Positions 6,975-14,942 of a DNA stretch of 39,657 nucleotides are shown piece after piece. Below the pieces are notes generated by a model, which ran no database searches, was not told where the DNA came from, and saw only the letters and a list, made by a program, of their open reading frames with translations. Position 1 is the first letter of the stretch. The number at the start of each line of letters is the position of its first letter. The position numbers and the translations under genes are program-made. This DNA is from JBQTHI01 sp052390035 (GTDB taxonomy: Bacteria > Actinomycetota > Acidimicrobiia > Spongiisociales > ZC4RG35). The stretch is taken from the NCBI GenBank assembly GCA_052390035.1, contig JBQTHI010000080.1:1-39657 (forward strand). The letters are read 5' to 3'.

Positions 6975-9155
6975 TCACCCCCGTTGCAGAAGGCCGTCGA
7001 CAGCCGCCTGATAACACGAACCCCGGTAGAAGGTGTGCCCTTCGATTGGAGGGAATGGATCGCCGGGGTGGCGGGCCGCCGACTCGGGGTCGAGGCACCG
7101 CTGGTCGACGCCGGGAAGATCGACCGGACCGCCGATCGGATCGGTGCTCCGGTGGAGGTTGATCCAACGCTGATCGATCCGCTCGGCCAGTTTGGTCAGG
7201 GTCCCTGGTCCGAAGTAGAGGGGGAAGAACTTCCCCGCCAGCCGCGCCAGCGGACTGCCGTGGGTAAGTAGGGCCAGGTTGGCTCGTATTGGGGCTGGAA
7301 GCCGGGCGACCGAGGAGGCGGCCAGCACCGAACCCTGAGAGTGAGCGGACATCACCACCCGGGAGCCGCTTCCGACCAGCCTTGCGAGCCGGATCCCCAA
7401 CTCGGGCACTGCCCGGGCCGAATAGGGCGGCGGGGCCAGCGGGTGAAACCAGCGAGGCCAGAAGGTGATCACATCCCAGAGGATCCCCACCCTCCGGCGG
7501 GTGCCGGGGTTGCGAAACGAGGCATACATCACCCCCAGCCCGATCAGTGGCAACGAGCTCCCCAGCCAGCTCGCCGCCGGGAGAAACTGGTTCCAGGGCG
7601 GCGGCACCGGGCCGATCGCCCCGAACGGGGAGCCGCTCGTAACGGTCCGTTCCCAGTAGAGGAGGAGGCTTCCGGCAAGAAGGAGGCCGAGCATGAAGAC
7701 GAGGGCTATTTCGGCACGATCCACCATGCGGGAGACCGACTCGGCCCGGGCGATCCGTCCTAGCCAGGTGCTTGCCTCCGTCGACGAGAGCGGTGGCGCC
7801 GAGGATGATGCCTGATAACGAGCGGCGATCAGATTGAGGACAGGTCCGGAGGAGCTTCGGCGCCGGAGCCAAAGCAGGACACCCGCTGCCACCACCCCAA
7901 CCACGACCACGGGAACCGCGGCGGCCAGTACAAACCAGTCGTATGCGTAGGAATAGGCGATCGCCGGCTGGTTGTCTGCGGCAATCCGATCACCCAGCCA
8001 GTCGGCCAGCCGAACGTGGGAGCCGGCGAGAATGATCGCCAGGGCGTACACCCCCAGCGCGACGGTGGCGACTGGTGGAATCATTCGTCCTGGCCGGCGT
8101 CCAACCAGGACGATCATCAGCATGACAGTCAGCACCAGGCAGATCAGCCCGGCGACGAGGGCCGCCCGGCCGTAGCCGGGCAGATCGGCCGGGTCCCCAT
8201 CGGGTGGACCGGGTCGGATGAGGCTGATCACCGCCACTGCGGCGACGGAAGCCCAAGAAAGCCAACCGATCGGGTCGATCGGTCCCCGGCCGGCGGCCAT
8301 CACCGTTGCCGCCGCGGTTATGCCGACCGCCCCGGCGAATACCACCAGACCCAGGTCGATCGAGGCCGCCAGCCCCGCTTCGGTTCGTAACCTCCAGCTG
8401 GCAAACGCGGTGGAACCGGCCACCGCCGCCGCCGCCGCCGAGAGGTGGCCAGAGGCGAGCCGGGCGGTGAAGGTCGACGAGTGCCAGAACCCGTACGTAC
8501 TCAGATCGGCGCTGGCGGCGGGATCGCCGGCCCCGACGACCGTCTCTTCGACCGGCTCATCGGCGAAGGCGTCCTCGTAGCGGGTGCGAGTGAAGCGCGT
8601 AGTCCGCCACAGGATTGCGATCACCCCGACCGGAAGCGCCATCGCCACGCCGATTCGGTGGGCGGGGTGGTCGACGAAGTACGTATGACGAAAAAAGCTC
8701 AGCCACCAGTGACGGCTGATACAGGTATTGGCTCCACCACACTGAAAGGCCAGGAGATCAAGGGCTAACCCTCCCACCCACAGCAGGGCGAGGACCGTGA
8801 TGCCCAGGCTCAACAGTCGAAGGAGGGCTCGAGCCAGTCGCATCCTGGCCGAGTTGTCGTTCTCCAGCATGAAGCCGGCGCTATTGGCCAGGGCGAACGG
8901 GAGCAGCAGGAGCCACAGCGCTCTGCTACCGGATCGGGAAGTGATGCCGCCCCAGGCATAGGCCTCGATCACCCGCTTGTGATCGTCCTCCGGTGCCCGG
9001 TAGAAACCTGCCGAGTCGTCGCCGGCGACCTGTACCGGATGGGGATGCCCGAGGAGGACCTCCGGTGTTGTTCCCCCAACTCCATGGACCCGCAACTCCA
9101 CCGAGTCTGCTGCTAGCCGCGAGCGGTCTTCGGTCTTCGTCTCGCGAGACTGCAT
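6975..9155 (-). CDS. Large multi-pass membrane protein with split alpha/beta-hydrolase (lipase-like) features
   Basis: A 726-residue protein combining soluble hydrolase-like ends with a multi-helix membrane middle. Near the N-terminus, LRVHGVGGTTPEVLL (residues 21-35) resembles the first strand and oxyanion loop of lipases (HGxGG). Roughly ten hydrophobic helices follow between residues 80 and 540. The C-terminal part has a nucleophile elbow VVMSAHSQGS (Ser606), then a candidate acid in HRSTDPIGG (Asp672) and His in EGHTFYRG (His707). The triad suggests an esterase or lipase whose fold is interrupted by the membrane domain. No named family is recognised. It starts 22 bp from the divergent lutA start and is followed 3 nt later by the oxidoreductase gene. 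Confidence 0.72.
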   Translation of the reverse strand: MQSRETKTEDRSRLAADSVELRVHGVGGTTPEVLLGHPHPVQVAGDDSAGFYRAPEDDHKRVIEAYAWGGITSRSGSRALWLLLLPFALANSAGFMLENDNSARMRLARALLRLLSLGITVLALLWVGGLALDLLAFQCGGANTCISRHWWLSFFRHTYFVDHPAHRIGVAMALPVGVIAILWRTTRFTRTRYEDAFADEPVEETVVGAGDPAASADLSTYGFWHSSTFTARLASGHLSAAAAAVAGSTAFASWRLRTEAGLAASIDLGLVVFAGAVGITAAATVMAAGRGPIDPIGWLSWASVAAVAVISLIRPGPPDGDPADLPGYGRAALVAGLICLVLTVMLMIVLVGRRPGRMIPPVATVALGVYALAIILAGSHVRLADWLGDRIAADNQPAIAYSYAYDWFVLAAAVPVVVVGVVAAGVLLWLRRRSSSGPVLNLIAARYQASSSAPPLSSTEASTWLGRIARAESVSRMVDRAEIALVFMLGLLLAGSLLLYWERTVTSGSPFGAIGPVPPPWNQFLPAASWLGSSLPLIGLGVMYASFRNPGTRRRVGILWDVITFWPRWFHPLAPPPYSARAVPELGIRLARLVGSGSRVVMSAHSQGSVLAASSVARLPAPIRANLALLTHGSPLARLAGKFFPLYFGPGTLTKLAERIDQRWINLHRSTDPIGGPVDLPGVDQRCLDPESAARHPGDPFPPIEGHTFYRGSCYQAAVDGLLQRG

Positions 9156-9177
9156 CCCCCGTCAAGCTACCTGCATT

Positions 9178-9951
9178 ATGTTGGGCTCGCTTCTCATGCC
9201 AACGGTGCAAGTCTTTCTCACCTGCCTGGTGCAGGGTCTCTATCCCGACGTCGGTGACGCGACGGTGGCGGTTCTTCAGAGAGCCGGCTGCGTGGTCACG
9301 GTTGCCCGCAACCAGACCTGCTGCGGGCAGGCTGCCTTCAACGCTGGGCTCACCGATGATGCCCGTCGGCTGGCGGTGAAGGTCCTGAGAGATCTGGGGG
9401 AGGGAGACGACCCGATTGTGGTTCCGTCCGGGTCCTGCGCCGACATGCTCATTCACCATGTTCCCGAGTTGCTCGCCGGCGATCCCAAAATGAGCGAAGA
9501 GGCGAGCCGGCTAGCCAGCAGGGTTTTCGAGTTCACCTCTTTCCTGGTCGATCAACTCGGGCTGAGCAACGTCGGGGCGCGATATCAGGGCCGAGTGGCC
9601 TATCACCCGTCCTGTCATGGGCTGCGCAACCTAGGACTGAGCAGCCAAGCGCGGACTCTGCTCGCCGAGGTGGATGGTTTGACGCCTGTCGAGATCGAGC
9701 GAGCCGAAGAGTGCTGTGGATTCGGCGGGCTTTTTTCGGTCGAGCTGCCCGAGGTTTCGACCGCCATCATGGCGTCGAAGCTCGAGCAAATCGAGCGGGC
9801 CGCCCCCGATGTCCTGGTCGGGGGCGATGTCTCCTGCCTCCTTCACCTCGGTGGCGGCCTCCACAAGCGGCGGAGCGGGATTGAGGTCCGCCACATTGCC
9901 CAAATATTGGCGAGCCAGAGCGACCCCGGCGAATTCGCGGAGAGCACGTGA
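9178..9951 (+). CDS. lutA: Lactate utilisation protein A-type (Fe-S)-binding CCG-domain protein
   Basis: A 257-residue protein of the LutA/YkgE family, part of the LutABC system that oxidises L-lactate to pyruvate. Two CCG-type cysteine motifs are visible: NQTCCGQAAFNAG in the first repeat and EECCGFGG in the second, with additional Cys in SGSCADML and YHPSCHG. These ligate Fe-S centres in heterodisulfide-reductase-like domains. The annotated start is ATG 9178, but ATG 9196 (MPTVQVFLTCLV) fits the family N-terminus better. The next gene, lutB, overlaps by 4 nt (GTGA), so the three genes form a coupled operon. The promoter must lie in or near the 22-bp gap to the divergent membrane-protein gene. 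Confidence 0.92.
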   Translation: MLGSLLMPTVQVFLTCLVQGLYPDVGDATVAVLQRAGCVVTVARNQTCCGQAAFNAGLTDDARRLAVKVLRDLGEGDDPIVVPSGSCADMLIHHVPELLAGDPKMSEEASRLASRVFEFTSFLVDQLGLSNVGARYQGRVAYHPSCHGLRNLGLSSQARTLLAEVDGLTPVEIERAEECCGFGGLFSVELPEVSTAIMASKLEQIERAAPDVLVGGDVSCLLHLGGGLHKRRSGIEVRHIAQILASQSDPGEFAEST

Positions 9952-11330
9952 CTCCTCCGGACATCGGGGGGTTCCGCCAGCGGGCTGCCGCAGAGGTCAA
10001 CGGTCCTCGGGTGGCGGCCGTGCAGCGAGGCACCGATCGTTTCACCAGTCATCGCCGCCAAGCTGTTAGCGAGTACCAGCCGATGGACACGTTGCGGGAT
10101 CGAGCCCGACTGATCCGTCATCACACCCTCAGCCATCTGGGGTTCTACCTGGGCCAGTTCGCCTCGAGCCTCGAGCAGGCGGGCGGCCGCATCCACTTTG
10201 CCGGCACGGCCGAGGAAGCCGTCGAAATCGTCAAGGCGATCGTGGCCGATGGGCCCGGCGGTCCGGTCATCAAGTCAAAGTCGATGGTGAGCGAGGAGCT
10301 GGAGCTCAATCACCACCTGGAAGCCCAAGGTCGCCAGGTAGTGGAAACCGACCTCGGCGAGTTCATCATCCAGTTAGCCGGGGCCAAGCCGGTCCACATC
10401 ATTGCCCCCGCCCTCGATCGAACCCGTCAGGAGATAGGGCAACTCTTTGCCGGCAGTCTGCAGGTGCCGTACACCGATGACCCGCTAGTCCTCAACGACC
10501 TCGCCCGCCATCATCTCCGACCCATATTCCTTTCCGCGGGAGTTGGGATCACCGGGGTCAACTTTGCGGTGGCGGCGACTGGGTCCATCGTCACGGTGAC
10601 CAACGAGGGCAACGGCCGTCTTTGTTCGACGACGCCATCGGTCCATGTGGCCGTGATGGGTATGGAGCGGTTGGTACCCGGGCCGAGCGAGCTGGCTGTG
10701 ATGCTCGAAATCCTCGCCCGCTCGGCCACCGGCCAGAGGCTCTCGGTCTACACCAACATCATCACCGGGCCGCGAAGAAAGGGGGAGCCCGACGGACCCG
10801 ACGAACTCCACGTCGTTGTGGTCGACAACGGTCGGGCCTCGTTACTGGGAGGTGAATACGAGGAGGTCCTTGCCTGTATACGGTGCGGGGCTTGCCTCAA
10901 CGTCTGCCCGGTCTACCGCCACGTGGGCGGTCTGAGCTACGGATCGGTCTACCCGGGTCCGGTTGGGGCGGTGCTCTCGCCGGCGCTGTTTGGCCTCGAA
11001 ACCCACGGTGACTTGCCTTATGCCTCCACTTTGTGTGGGGCCTGTCTCGAAGTCTGTCCGATTCGGATCGATTTGCCTCGAATGCTGCTGGCGTTGCGCC
11101 GGGAATCGGCGGCCGCCGGACATCTTCCCACCGGTGTGGTGCTGGGCCTGCGGGCGTTTGACCTAGCGGCCACTTCCGCTTGGCGATGGCGGTGGTTCTG
11201 GAAGGCGGCGCGGGCGTTTTCCAGACCGTTGGCCCGTCAAGGGTGGATAGGTTCCTTGCCGGGTCCGGGACGAGGATGGACCATGTCCCGCGATCTCCTT
11301 GCTCCTCGCCTCGTGCGGAGGAGGCGGTGA
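9948..11330 (+). CDS. lutB: Lactate utilisation iron-sulfur protein LutB
   Basis: A 460-residue LutB/YkgF-type protein. The N-terminal LUD domain (about residues 60-300) includes KSKSMVSEELELNHHLE and the GVGITGVNFAVAATGSIV stretch typical of the family. Two ferredoxin-like [4Fe-4S] motifs follow: CIRCGACLNVCPVY and CGACLEVCPI. The protein is thought to pass electrons from lactate oxidation to the respiratory chain at the membrane. The start is GTG 9948, overlapping the lutA stop; ATG 10083 (MDTLRDRARLIRHHTL) is an internal alternative. The C-terminus is Arg-rich, also usual in the family. Confidence 0.93.
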   Translation: MTPPDIGGFRQRAAAEVNGPRVAAVQRGTDRFTSHRRQAVSEYQPMDTLRDRARLIRHHTLSHLGFYLGQFASSLEQAGGRIHFAGTAEEAVEIVKAIVADGPGGPVIKSKSMVSEELELNHHLEAQGRQVVETDLGEFIIQLAGAKPVHIIAPALDRTRQEIGQLFAGSLQVPYTDDPLVLNDLARHHLRPIFLSAGVGITGVNFAVAATGSIVTVTNEGNGRLCSTTPSVHVAVMGMERLVPGPSELAVMLEILARSATGQRLSVYTNIITGPRRKGEPDGPDELHVVVVDNGRASLLGGEYEEVLACIRCGACLNVCPVYRHVGGLSYGSVYPGPVGAVLSPALFGLETHGDLPYASTLCGACLEVCPIRIDLPRMLLALRRESAAAGHLPTGVVLGLRAFDLAATSAWRWRWFWKAARAFSRPLARQGWIGSLPGPGRGWTMSRDLLAPRLVRRRR

Positions 11331-11983
11331 TGGAAAAGGCCCGTTTCCTCAACCGTCTTCCCGGCGGGCCGCCCACAGATCTCCCGTGGGATGCCGCGTC
11401 CATACTCAACATCGAACTGCCGCAGACAGATCTCACCGAGTTGTTTCGCCAGCGCCTTACATCGGTGGATGGACGGGTTCACGGCCCGGTGGTTGCCGAG
11501 GCTGTGCCCGAATTGGTTTTCAGACTCTTAGGCGAAGGCGGCGCCAACGACTATCTGGGCTGGGACGAACTTGGTGTTCCAGCCATCCACGACCGCCTTG
11601 TCCGAGGCGGAATCCTCCGGGTCGGCCACATGACGCCTCTCGATGCGACCGAACGCCTGGTCCATCACCAAACCTATCAACAGGTCGGTGCTGGCATTAC
11701 CGGGGTTGACGCCGGGTTGGCCGAAACCGGATCCATTGTCCTTCGGTCGGGACCAGGCCGTCCCCGCATGGCTTCGCTCATCCCCCCGATCCACATCGCC
11801 CTTCTCCCAGTCGACCGAGTGTTCCGCTCGTTGGCGCATTTCGCGGCGGAGGAGACACTCGCAGGCGACGGCTCGAATCTGGTGGTGATAACCGGACCCT
11901 CACGCACCGGGGACATCGAGCAGCAACTAAACCTCGGTGTCCATGGTCCCAAATATCTCCATGCCATCCTTGTGATTCGCTAG
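11330..11983 (+). CDS. lutC: Lactate utilisation protein LutC (LUD domain)
   Basis: A 217-residue LUD-domain protein. Start ATG 11330 shares one base with the lutB stop (TGATG) and is preceded by a strong ribosome-binding site (GGAGGAGG at about 11317-11325), so this start is preferred to upstream in-frame codons. The core contains GITGVDAGLAETGSIVLRSG and PIHIALLPVDRV, which match the LUD nucleotide/thiol-binding fold, and ends with the SRTGDIEQQLNLGVHGP signature. In LutABC it is required for lactate oxidation, although its exact role is unsettled. Confidence 0.93.
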   Translation: MEKARFLNRLPGGPPTDLPWDAASILNIELPQTDLTELFRQRLTSVDGRVHGPVVAEAVPELVFRLLGEGGANDYLGWDELGVPAIHDRLVRGGILRVGHMTPLDATERLVHHQTYQQVGAGITGVDAGLAETGSIVLRSGPGRPRMASLIPPIHIALLPVDRVFRSLAHFAAEETLAGDGSNLVVITGPSRTGDIEQQLNLGVHGPKYLHAILVIR

Positions 11984-11989
11984 CCCATC

Positions 11990-12979
11990 ATGTCATTGGC
12001 CCGGCCCCCACAACGACAGAAGACCCCGATCTTTACGGTCGTGGGGAGATCTCTGATCATGCTCCTCCTAACCGCCGTGGTTGGCGGGCTGGCTTGGGCG
12101 GTCATCGTCGGGAATTCCATCCCGGAGAAGGAGACGGTCGATCCGGCGTTGGCCGCACCCGGACGGATCATCACTCTCCCGGGGGAAACCGACATCCACT
12201 TCCAGGAACGGGGCACCGGGCCTCCGGTTCTGCTGATTCACAGCTTCGATCTGGCCGGGAGTTACCAGTGGCTCGCATTGATCGACCACATTCGGGGCCA
12301 TCGTCTGATCATGCCGGACATGATCGATTTCGGATATAGCCCTCGGCTTTCCCAACCCGGCCGCCTACATACGGTTATAGGCAGGGCGGAGACCTTGGTG
12401 AGCTTTGTCGAGGAGTTGGGGATCACCAAGGTGGCAGTGGTTGGAGCGGGCTACGGCGGTGCGGTGGCCGCCCAAATGGCGGCCCTCGCCCCCGAGCTCG
12501 TCGGCCAACTCGTCTTGGTCGCCCCCGAGATCTACGGTCCCGGACCTTCGTGGCAATCGTTTCTCTATGGCCTCCCCATCGTCGCCGAGGCGGCCAGTTA
12601 CACGTTCCTCGGCGGAGGATCCCAGGCTGTTTCTACGTATTCCTCAGGGTGTCATACCGAAGGCTGGTGCCCCACCCGAGAGGATCTCGTGGCGCGGTCT
12701 GCGGCGGCGGCGGTGGAAGGCACGGCCTCGGCGCTGGCCGCCATGGCCTCCACCCCGGCCGCTTCGACTCTTCCCGATGGGCTATCGGCGATCTCTGCCC
12801 CGGTCCTACTCATCTGGGGCGACATCGACTCTGTGACTCCCCTGACCCAGGGTCGCGATCTGGAGGCCGCCATCGCCGGATCTGAGCTTCAGGTTGTAGC
12901 GGGCGCGGGGCATCTGCCCCACCGGCAAGATGCCGCCGCCACCGCTGACCTCATCGCCCGATTTCTCGACCGCTCCTAA
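11990..12979 (+). CDS. Membrane-anchored alpha/beta-hydrolase-fold protein lacking the serine nucleophile
   Basis: A 329-residue protein with an N-terminal hydrophobic anchor (about residues 21-41) and an alpha/beta-hydrolase fold facing outward. Family landmarks are VLLIHSFDLAGSYQW (oxyanion strand), PDMIDFGYSP, the nucleophile-elbow strand VAVVGAGYGG, WGDIDSVTP (acid, D280) and AGAGHLPH (H308). The elbow should read GxSxG; residue 154 is Gly in place of Ser (codon GGC), so the Asp and His remain but the nucleophile is gone. It may be a pseudoenzyme or binding protein. It starts 6 nt after lutC and may belong to that transcript. The Gly call rests on one codon, so the rest of the annotation is safer than the inactivity inference. 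Confidence 0.85.
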   Translation: MSLARPPQRQKTPIFTVVGRSLIMLLLTAVVGGLAWAVIVGNSIPEKETVDPALAAPGRIITLPGETDIHFQERGTGPPVLLIHSFDLAGSYQWLALIDHIRGHRLIMPDMIDFGYSPRLSQPGRLHTVIGRAETLVSFVEELGITKVAVVGAGYGGAVAAQMAALAPELVGQLVLVAPEIYGPGPSWQSFLYGLPIVAEAASYTFLGGGSQAVSTYSSGCHTEGWCPTREDLVARSAAAAVEGTASALAAMASTPAASTLPDGLSAISAPVLLIWGDIDSVTPLTQGRDLEAAIAGSELQVVAGAGHLPHRQDAAATADLIARFLDRS

Positions 12980-13038
12980 CCCAAGGGTGGCGGCGGCCTA
13001 ACCCGTTCCTCCCCGTGTGAGGATCGAACGACGGGGTG

Positions 13039-13073
13039 GCCGGCGGGGGAGCCCCACCAAAAACCCCGCCGGC
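13039..13073 (+). terminator. Strong GC hairpin after the lut/hydrolase operon
   Basis: GCCGGCGGGG (13039-13048) and CCCCGCCGGC (13064-13073) are perfect 10-bp complements around a 15-nt loop, about 60 nt after the hydrolase stop. There is no T-run, which is usual for terminators of high-GC actinobacteria. Confidence 0.5.
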
Positions 13074-13086
13074 ACCCCGCCGACTA

Positions 13087-13187
13087 GAGGCCGGTAAGCC
13101 CCTCCGGCCTCGGGGAGAGTCCGAGAACGCCCCGGTTGGGACTCCCGGCCCGCCCTTCTCCCCTGGCCCGGCGGCCATGGTGCCGGG
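13087..13187. other. Cluster of three further hairpins in the 12980-13350 spacer
   Basis: Directly after the terminator-like hairpin come GAGGCCGG/CCGGCCTC (13087-13094 with 13104-13111), GGGA(ga)GTCC/GGACTCCC (13113-13122 with 13139-13146) and CCCGGC/GCCGGG (13167-13172 with 13182-13187). The 371-bp spacer holds no convincing gene. It could encode a structured RNA or the leader of the ECF sigma transcript; a merely GC-rich spacer is the null explanation. Confidence 0.3.
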
Positions 13188-13350
13188 TTACCGAACCAGA
13201 TATGGAGATCGCCAGCTAGATACAGAAGAATCGGCCTGAGACCAAACAATTGAGGAATTCATGTATCTCGTCGGTAGCCGGCCGCCTCCGATCACCATGG
13301 CAGTTTGCGTGACTGATACGTATGCTGATTTCCCAGGCTGGCGCCACGTA

Positions 13351-13938
13351 ATGTTCGTTGACGTGTCGGAACGTTCGAACGACGAGCTGTTGAGTTCCGC
13401 TGCCGGCGGTGACCAGTCAGCGTGGAATCTTCTCGTGGAACGATACGAACGTTTGCTCTGGTCGGTCGTGCGGGGCTTTCGACTTGATCGCGGTCAGGCG
13501 GCCGATGTGGTCCAGACGGTGTGGTTACGACTCGTCGAGAACTGTGCCCGGATACGGGAACCGGACAAGCTTGGCTCGTGGCTCTGCACGACCGCCCGCA
13601 ACGAAGCGAGCCGGGTGTACAGAGCGATGCAACGCCAGTTGCCGACCGAGTTCGACGTGGACGTCGTCGATCTGAACATTGCCGACCTCGACGATCGGCT
13701 TCTGGAGGACGAACTCGAAGTCGAAGTCATGAGCGCCTTTCGTCAGTTGAAGCCGGAGCATCAACAACTCCTACGTTTGTTGTGCACCGACCCACCCCTC
13801 GACTACCCGACGATCGCCGAGCTGTGGGGACGACCGCAGGGAAGCATTGGACCGACCAAGGGCCGTTGCATCGAACAGATGCTGCGAAACATGGGACGTC
13901 ATCACAGCCTCGAATCCCATCAAGGAGAAGCACCATGA
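13351..13938 (+). CDS. ECF-type RNA polymerase sigma factor
   Basis: A 195-residue extracytoplasmic-function sigma factor. Region 2 spans about residues 17-85 (AWNLLVERYERLLWSVVRGF, the DVVQTVWLRLVEN helix, then KLGSWLCTTARNEA that contacts the -10). Region 4 spans about residues 125-185 (LKPEHQQLLRLL, DYPTIAELWGRPQGSIG as recognition helix, GRCIEQMLRNM). ATG 13351 gives a normal ECF N-terminus; an in-frame ATG at 13261 would add 30 unconserved residues. The stop overlaps the next gene by ATGA, so the partner protein is coupled to it. No transmembrane anti-sigma factor is present next to it. Confidence 0.9.
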   Translation: MFVDVSERSNDELLSSAAGGDQSAWNLLVERYERLLWSVVRGFRLDRGQAADVVQTVWLRLVENCARIREPDKLGSWLCTTARNEASRVYRAMQRQLPTEFDVDVVDLNIADLDDRLLEDELEVEVMSAFRQLKPEHQQLLRLLCTDPPLDYPTIAELWGRPQGSIGPTKGRCIEQMLRNMGRHHSLESHQGEAP

Positions 13939-14411
13939 CCCGACCGACGCCCGACGAACCGGGTGCACAGCTACAAGCAGACCGGGTTCTGGGCACCCTC
14001 GGCCGTGCACTGGAACGGATCGACCCTGTGCCGACCTGGGTTACCGATGCGGCGAGGGCCGCACTCAGCTGGCGAACCATCGATGCTGAGCTGGCTGAGT
14101 TGACATTCGACTCCGCCTCGGCAGGGTCGATGGCAGGGATGCGCGCCGAGCTAACCGACAGGCAAATGACATTCGCAGCCCCCGGAGTTGAGATCGAGGT
14201 GATGGTGGTTGGCGATACCCGCCGGCTGGTGGGTCAGCTTGTCCCCCCCCAGTCGGCCGAGGTCTCTCTAGAGACCGATGACGGAAGGGCCGCTGGGCTC
14301 GCTGACACTCTTGGCCGATTTAGCTTTGAGGGGGTCAGACCTGGTCGGGTCCGTCTCTCGATCCGCACGGCGGAGAGTCGTACCGTTTTCACCGAATGGG
14401 TGTTGATCTGA
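13935..14411 (+). CDS. ECF-sigma-coupled protein with C-terminal beta-sandwich (carboxypeptidase-regulatory-like) region
   Basis: A 158-residue protein of no firmly recognised family. It starts at ATG 13935, overlapping the sigma factor stop by 4 nt. The N-terminal half is helical and acidic (GTLGRALERIDPVPTWV, then AALSWRTIDAELAELTFDS). The C-terminal half resembles a carboxypeptidase-regulatory-like or Ig-like beta domain (VGQLVPPQSAEVSLETDDG, TLGRFSFEGVRPGRVRLSI). No membrane segment is seen. In other actinobacteria, ECF sigma genes are sometimes followed by such a protein and then a CHAT-domain protease-like gene; no CHAT gene follows here. It is a candidate regulator or target of the sigma factor. 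Confidence 0.75.
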   Translation: MTRPTPDEPGAQLQADRVLGTLGRALERIDPVPTWVTDAARAALSWRTIDAELAELTFDSASAGSMAGMRAELTDRQMTFAAPGVEIEVMVVGDTRRLVGQLVPPQSAEVSLETDDGRAAGLADTLGRFSFEGVRPGRVRLSIRTAESRTVFTEWVLI

Positions 14412-14424
14412 CCGTCGAGGCCCG

Positions 14425-14859
14425 TTAGTCCGAGGGAGCCGTCAGCTCCCAGCCGCGACGCCGCAGCTCGTCGGCGAGAGCTTGATCGGCGACCCCGGCC
14501 AGGGGCCCTTCTACTGTTGACAGTTCGAGCAACTCCAATGCGCGGTCGCGCAAAGTGCGGGCCCACGCCCGACCGCTGGCCGTGGCCCCAAGTAAGAGCG
14601 AGGCGTCGGCGCCTATCGAGTAGAGGGCAGCCTCCGGCTGGGGGTTGGCCTGGCCGCCACGCTCGCCGTACACGAGAAGGAGCCCACCGACCGGCAGATC
14701 CTGAAGGCCGCCGTCCGCGACGAACTCGCCGAGGTAGGCCCACCCGGTGCTCTTCGAAGAGTCGACTGCGGTGACGAGCTTGGCCCAGTGGCGGCGACGG
14801 GCGTCACCCAGCTGAGGGACGGTCACCGCCACAAGCACCGAGGCCATGACGTTCACCAT
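14425..14859 (-). CDS. Hypothetical protein
   Basis: A 144-residue ORF (or 140 from the second ATG at 14847, MASVLVAVTVPQL) convergent with the sigma partner gene and 13 nt from it. Family not recognised. The sequence alternates beta-like and helical segments: VLVAVTVPQLGDARRRHWA, GWAYLGEFVADGG, LPVGGLLLVYGE, ASLLLGATASGRAWARTLRDR, and ends in a charged helix (ADELRRRGWELTAPSD). It has no signal peptide, no membrane helix and no Cys. Codon use matches its neighbours, which supports it as real. The product is probably a small cytoplasmic protein of unknown role. Confidence 0.6.
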   Translation of the reverse strand: MVNVMASVLVAVTVPQLGDARRRHWAKLVTAVDSSKSTGWAYLGEFVADGGLQDLPVGGLLLVYGERGGQANPQPEAALYSIGADASLLLGATASGRAWARTLRDRALELLELSTVEGPLAGVADQALADELRRRGWELTAPSD

Positions 14860-14942
14860 ACCGAGTGCCGGTCAGGCAGAGAAGTTCCCCTCGATCCGAC
14901 GGCGGGTAGGCTTTTCCCAAGCTGAATTAGAAGGAGTCTCTT

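Noticed and set aside
6694..7872. 392-codon minus-strand frame between the oxidoreductase and the membrane protein
   Set aside because: It overlaps both real genes in another frame on the same strand and is dominated by Pro, Arg and Ser, typical of GC-rich shadow frames.
13020..13075. tRNA-like T-arm text (CGTTCGATCC on the minus strand)
   Set aside because: The T-stem does not pair properly and no acceptor, D or anticodon arm can be drawn; the pairing is explained by the 10-bp hairpin.
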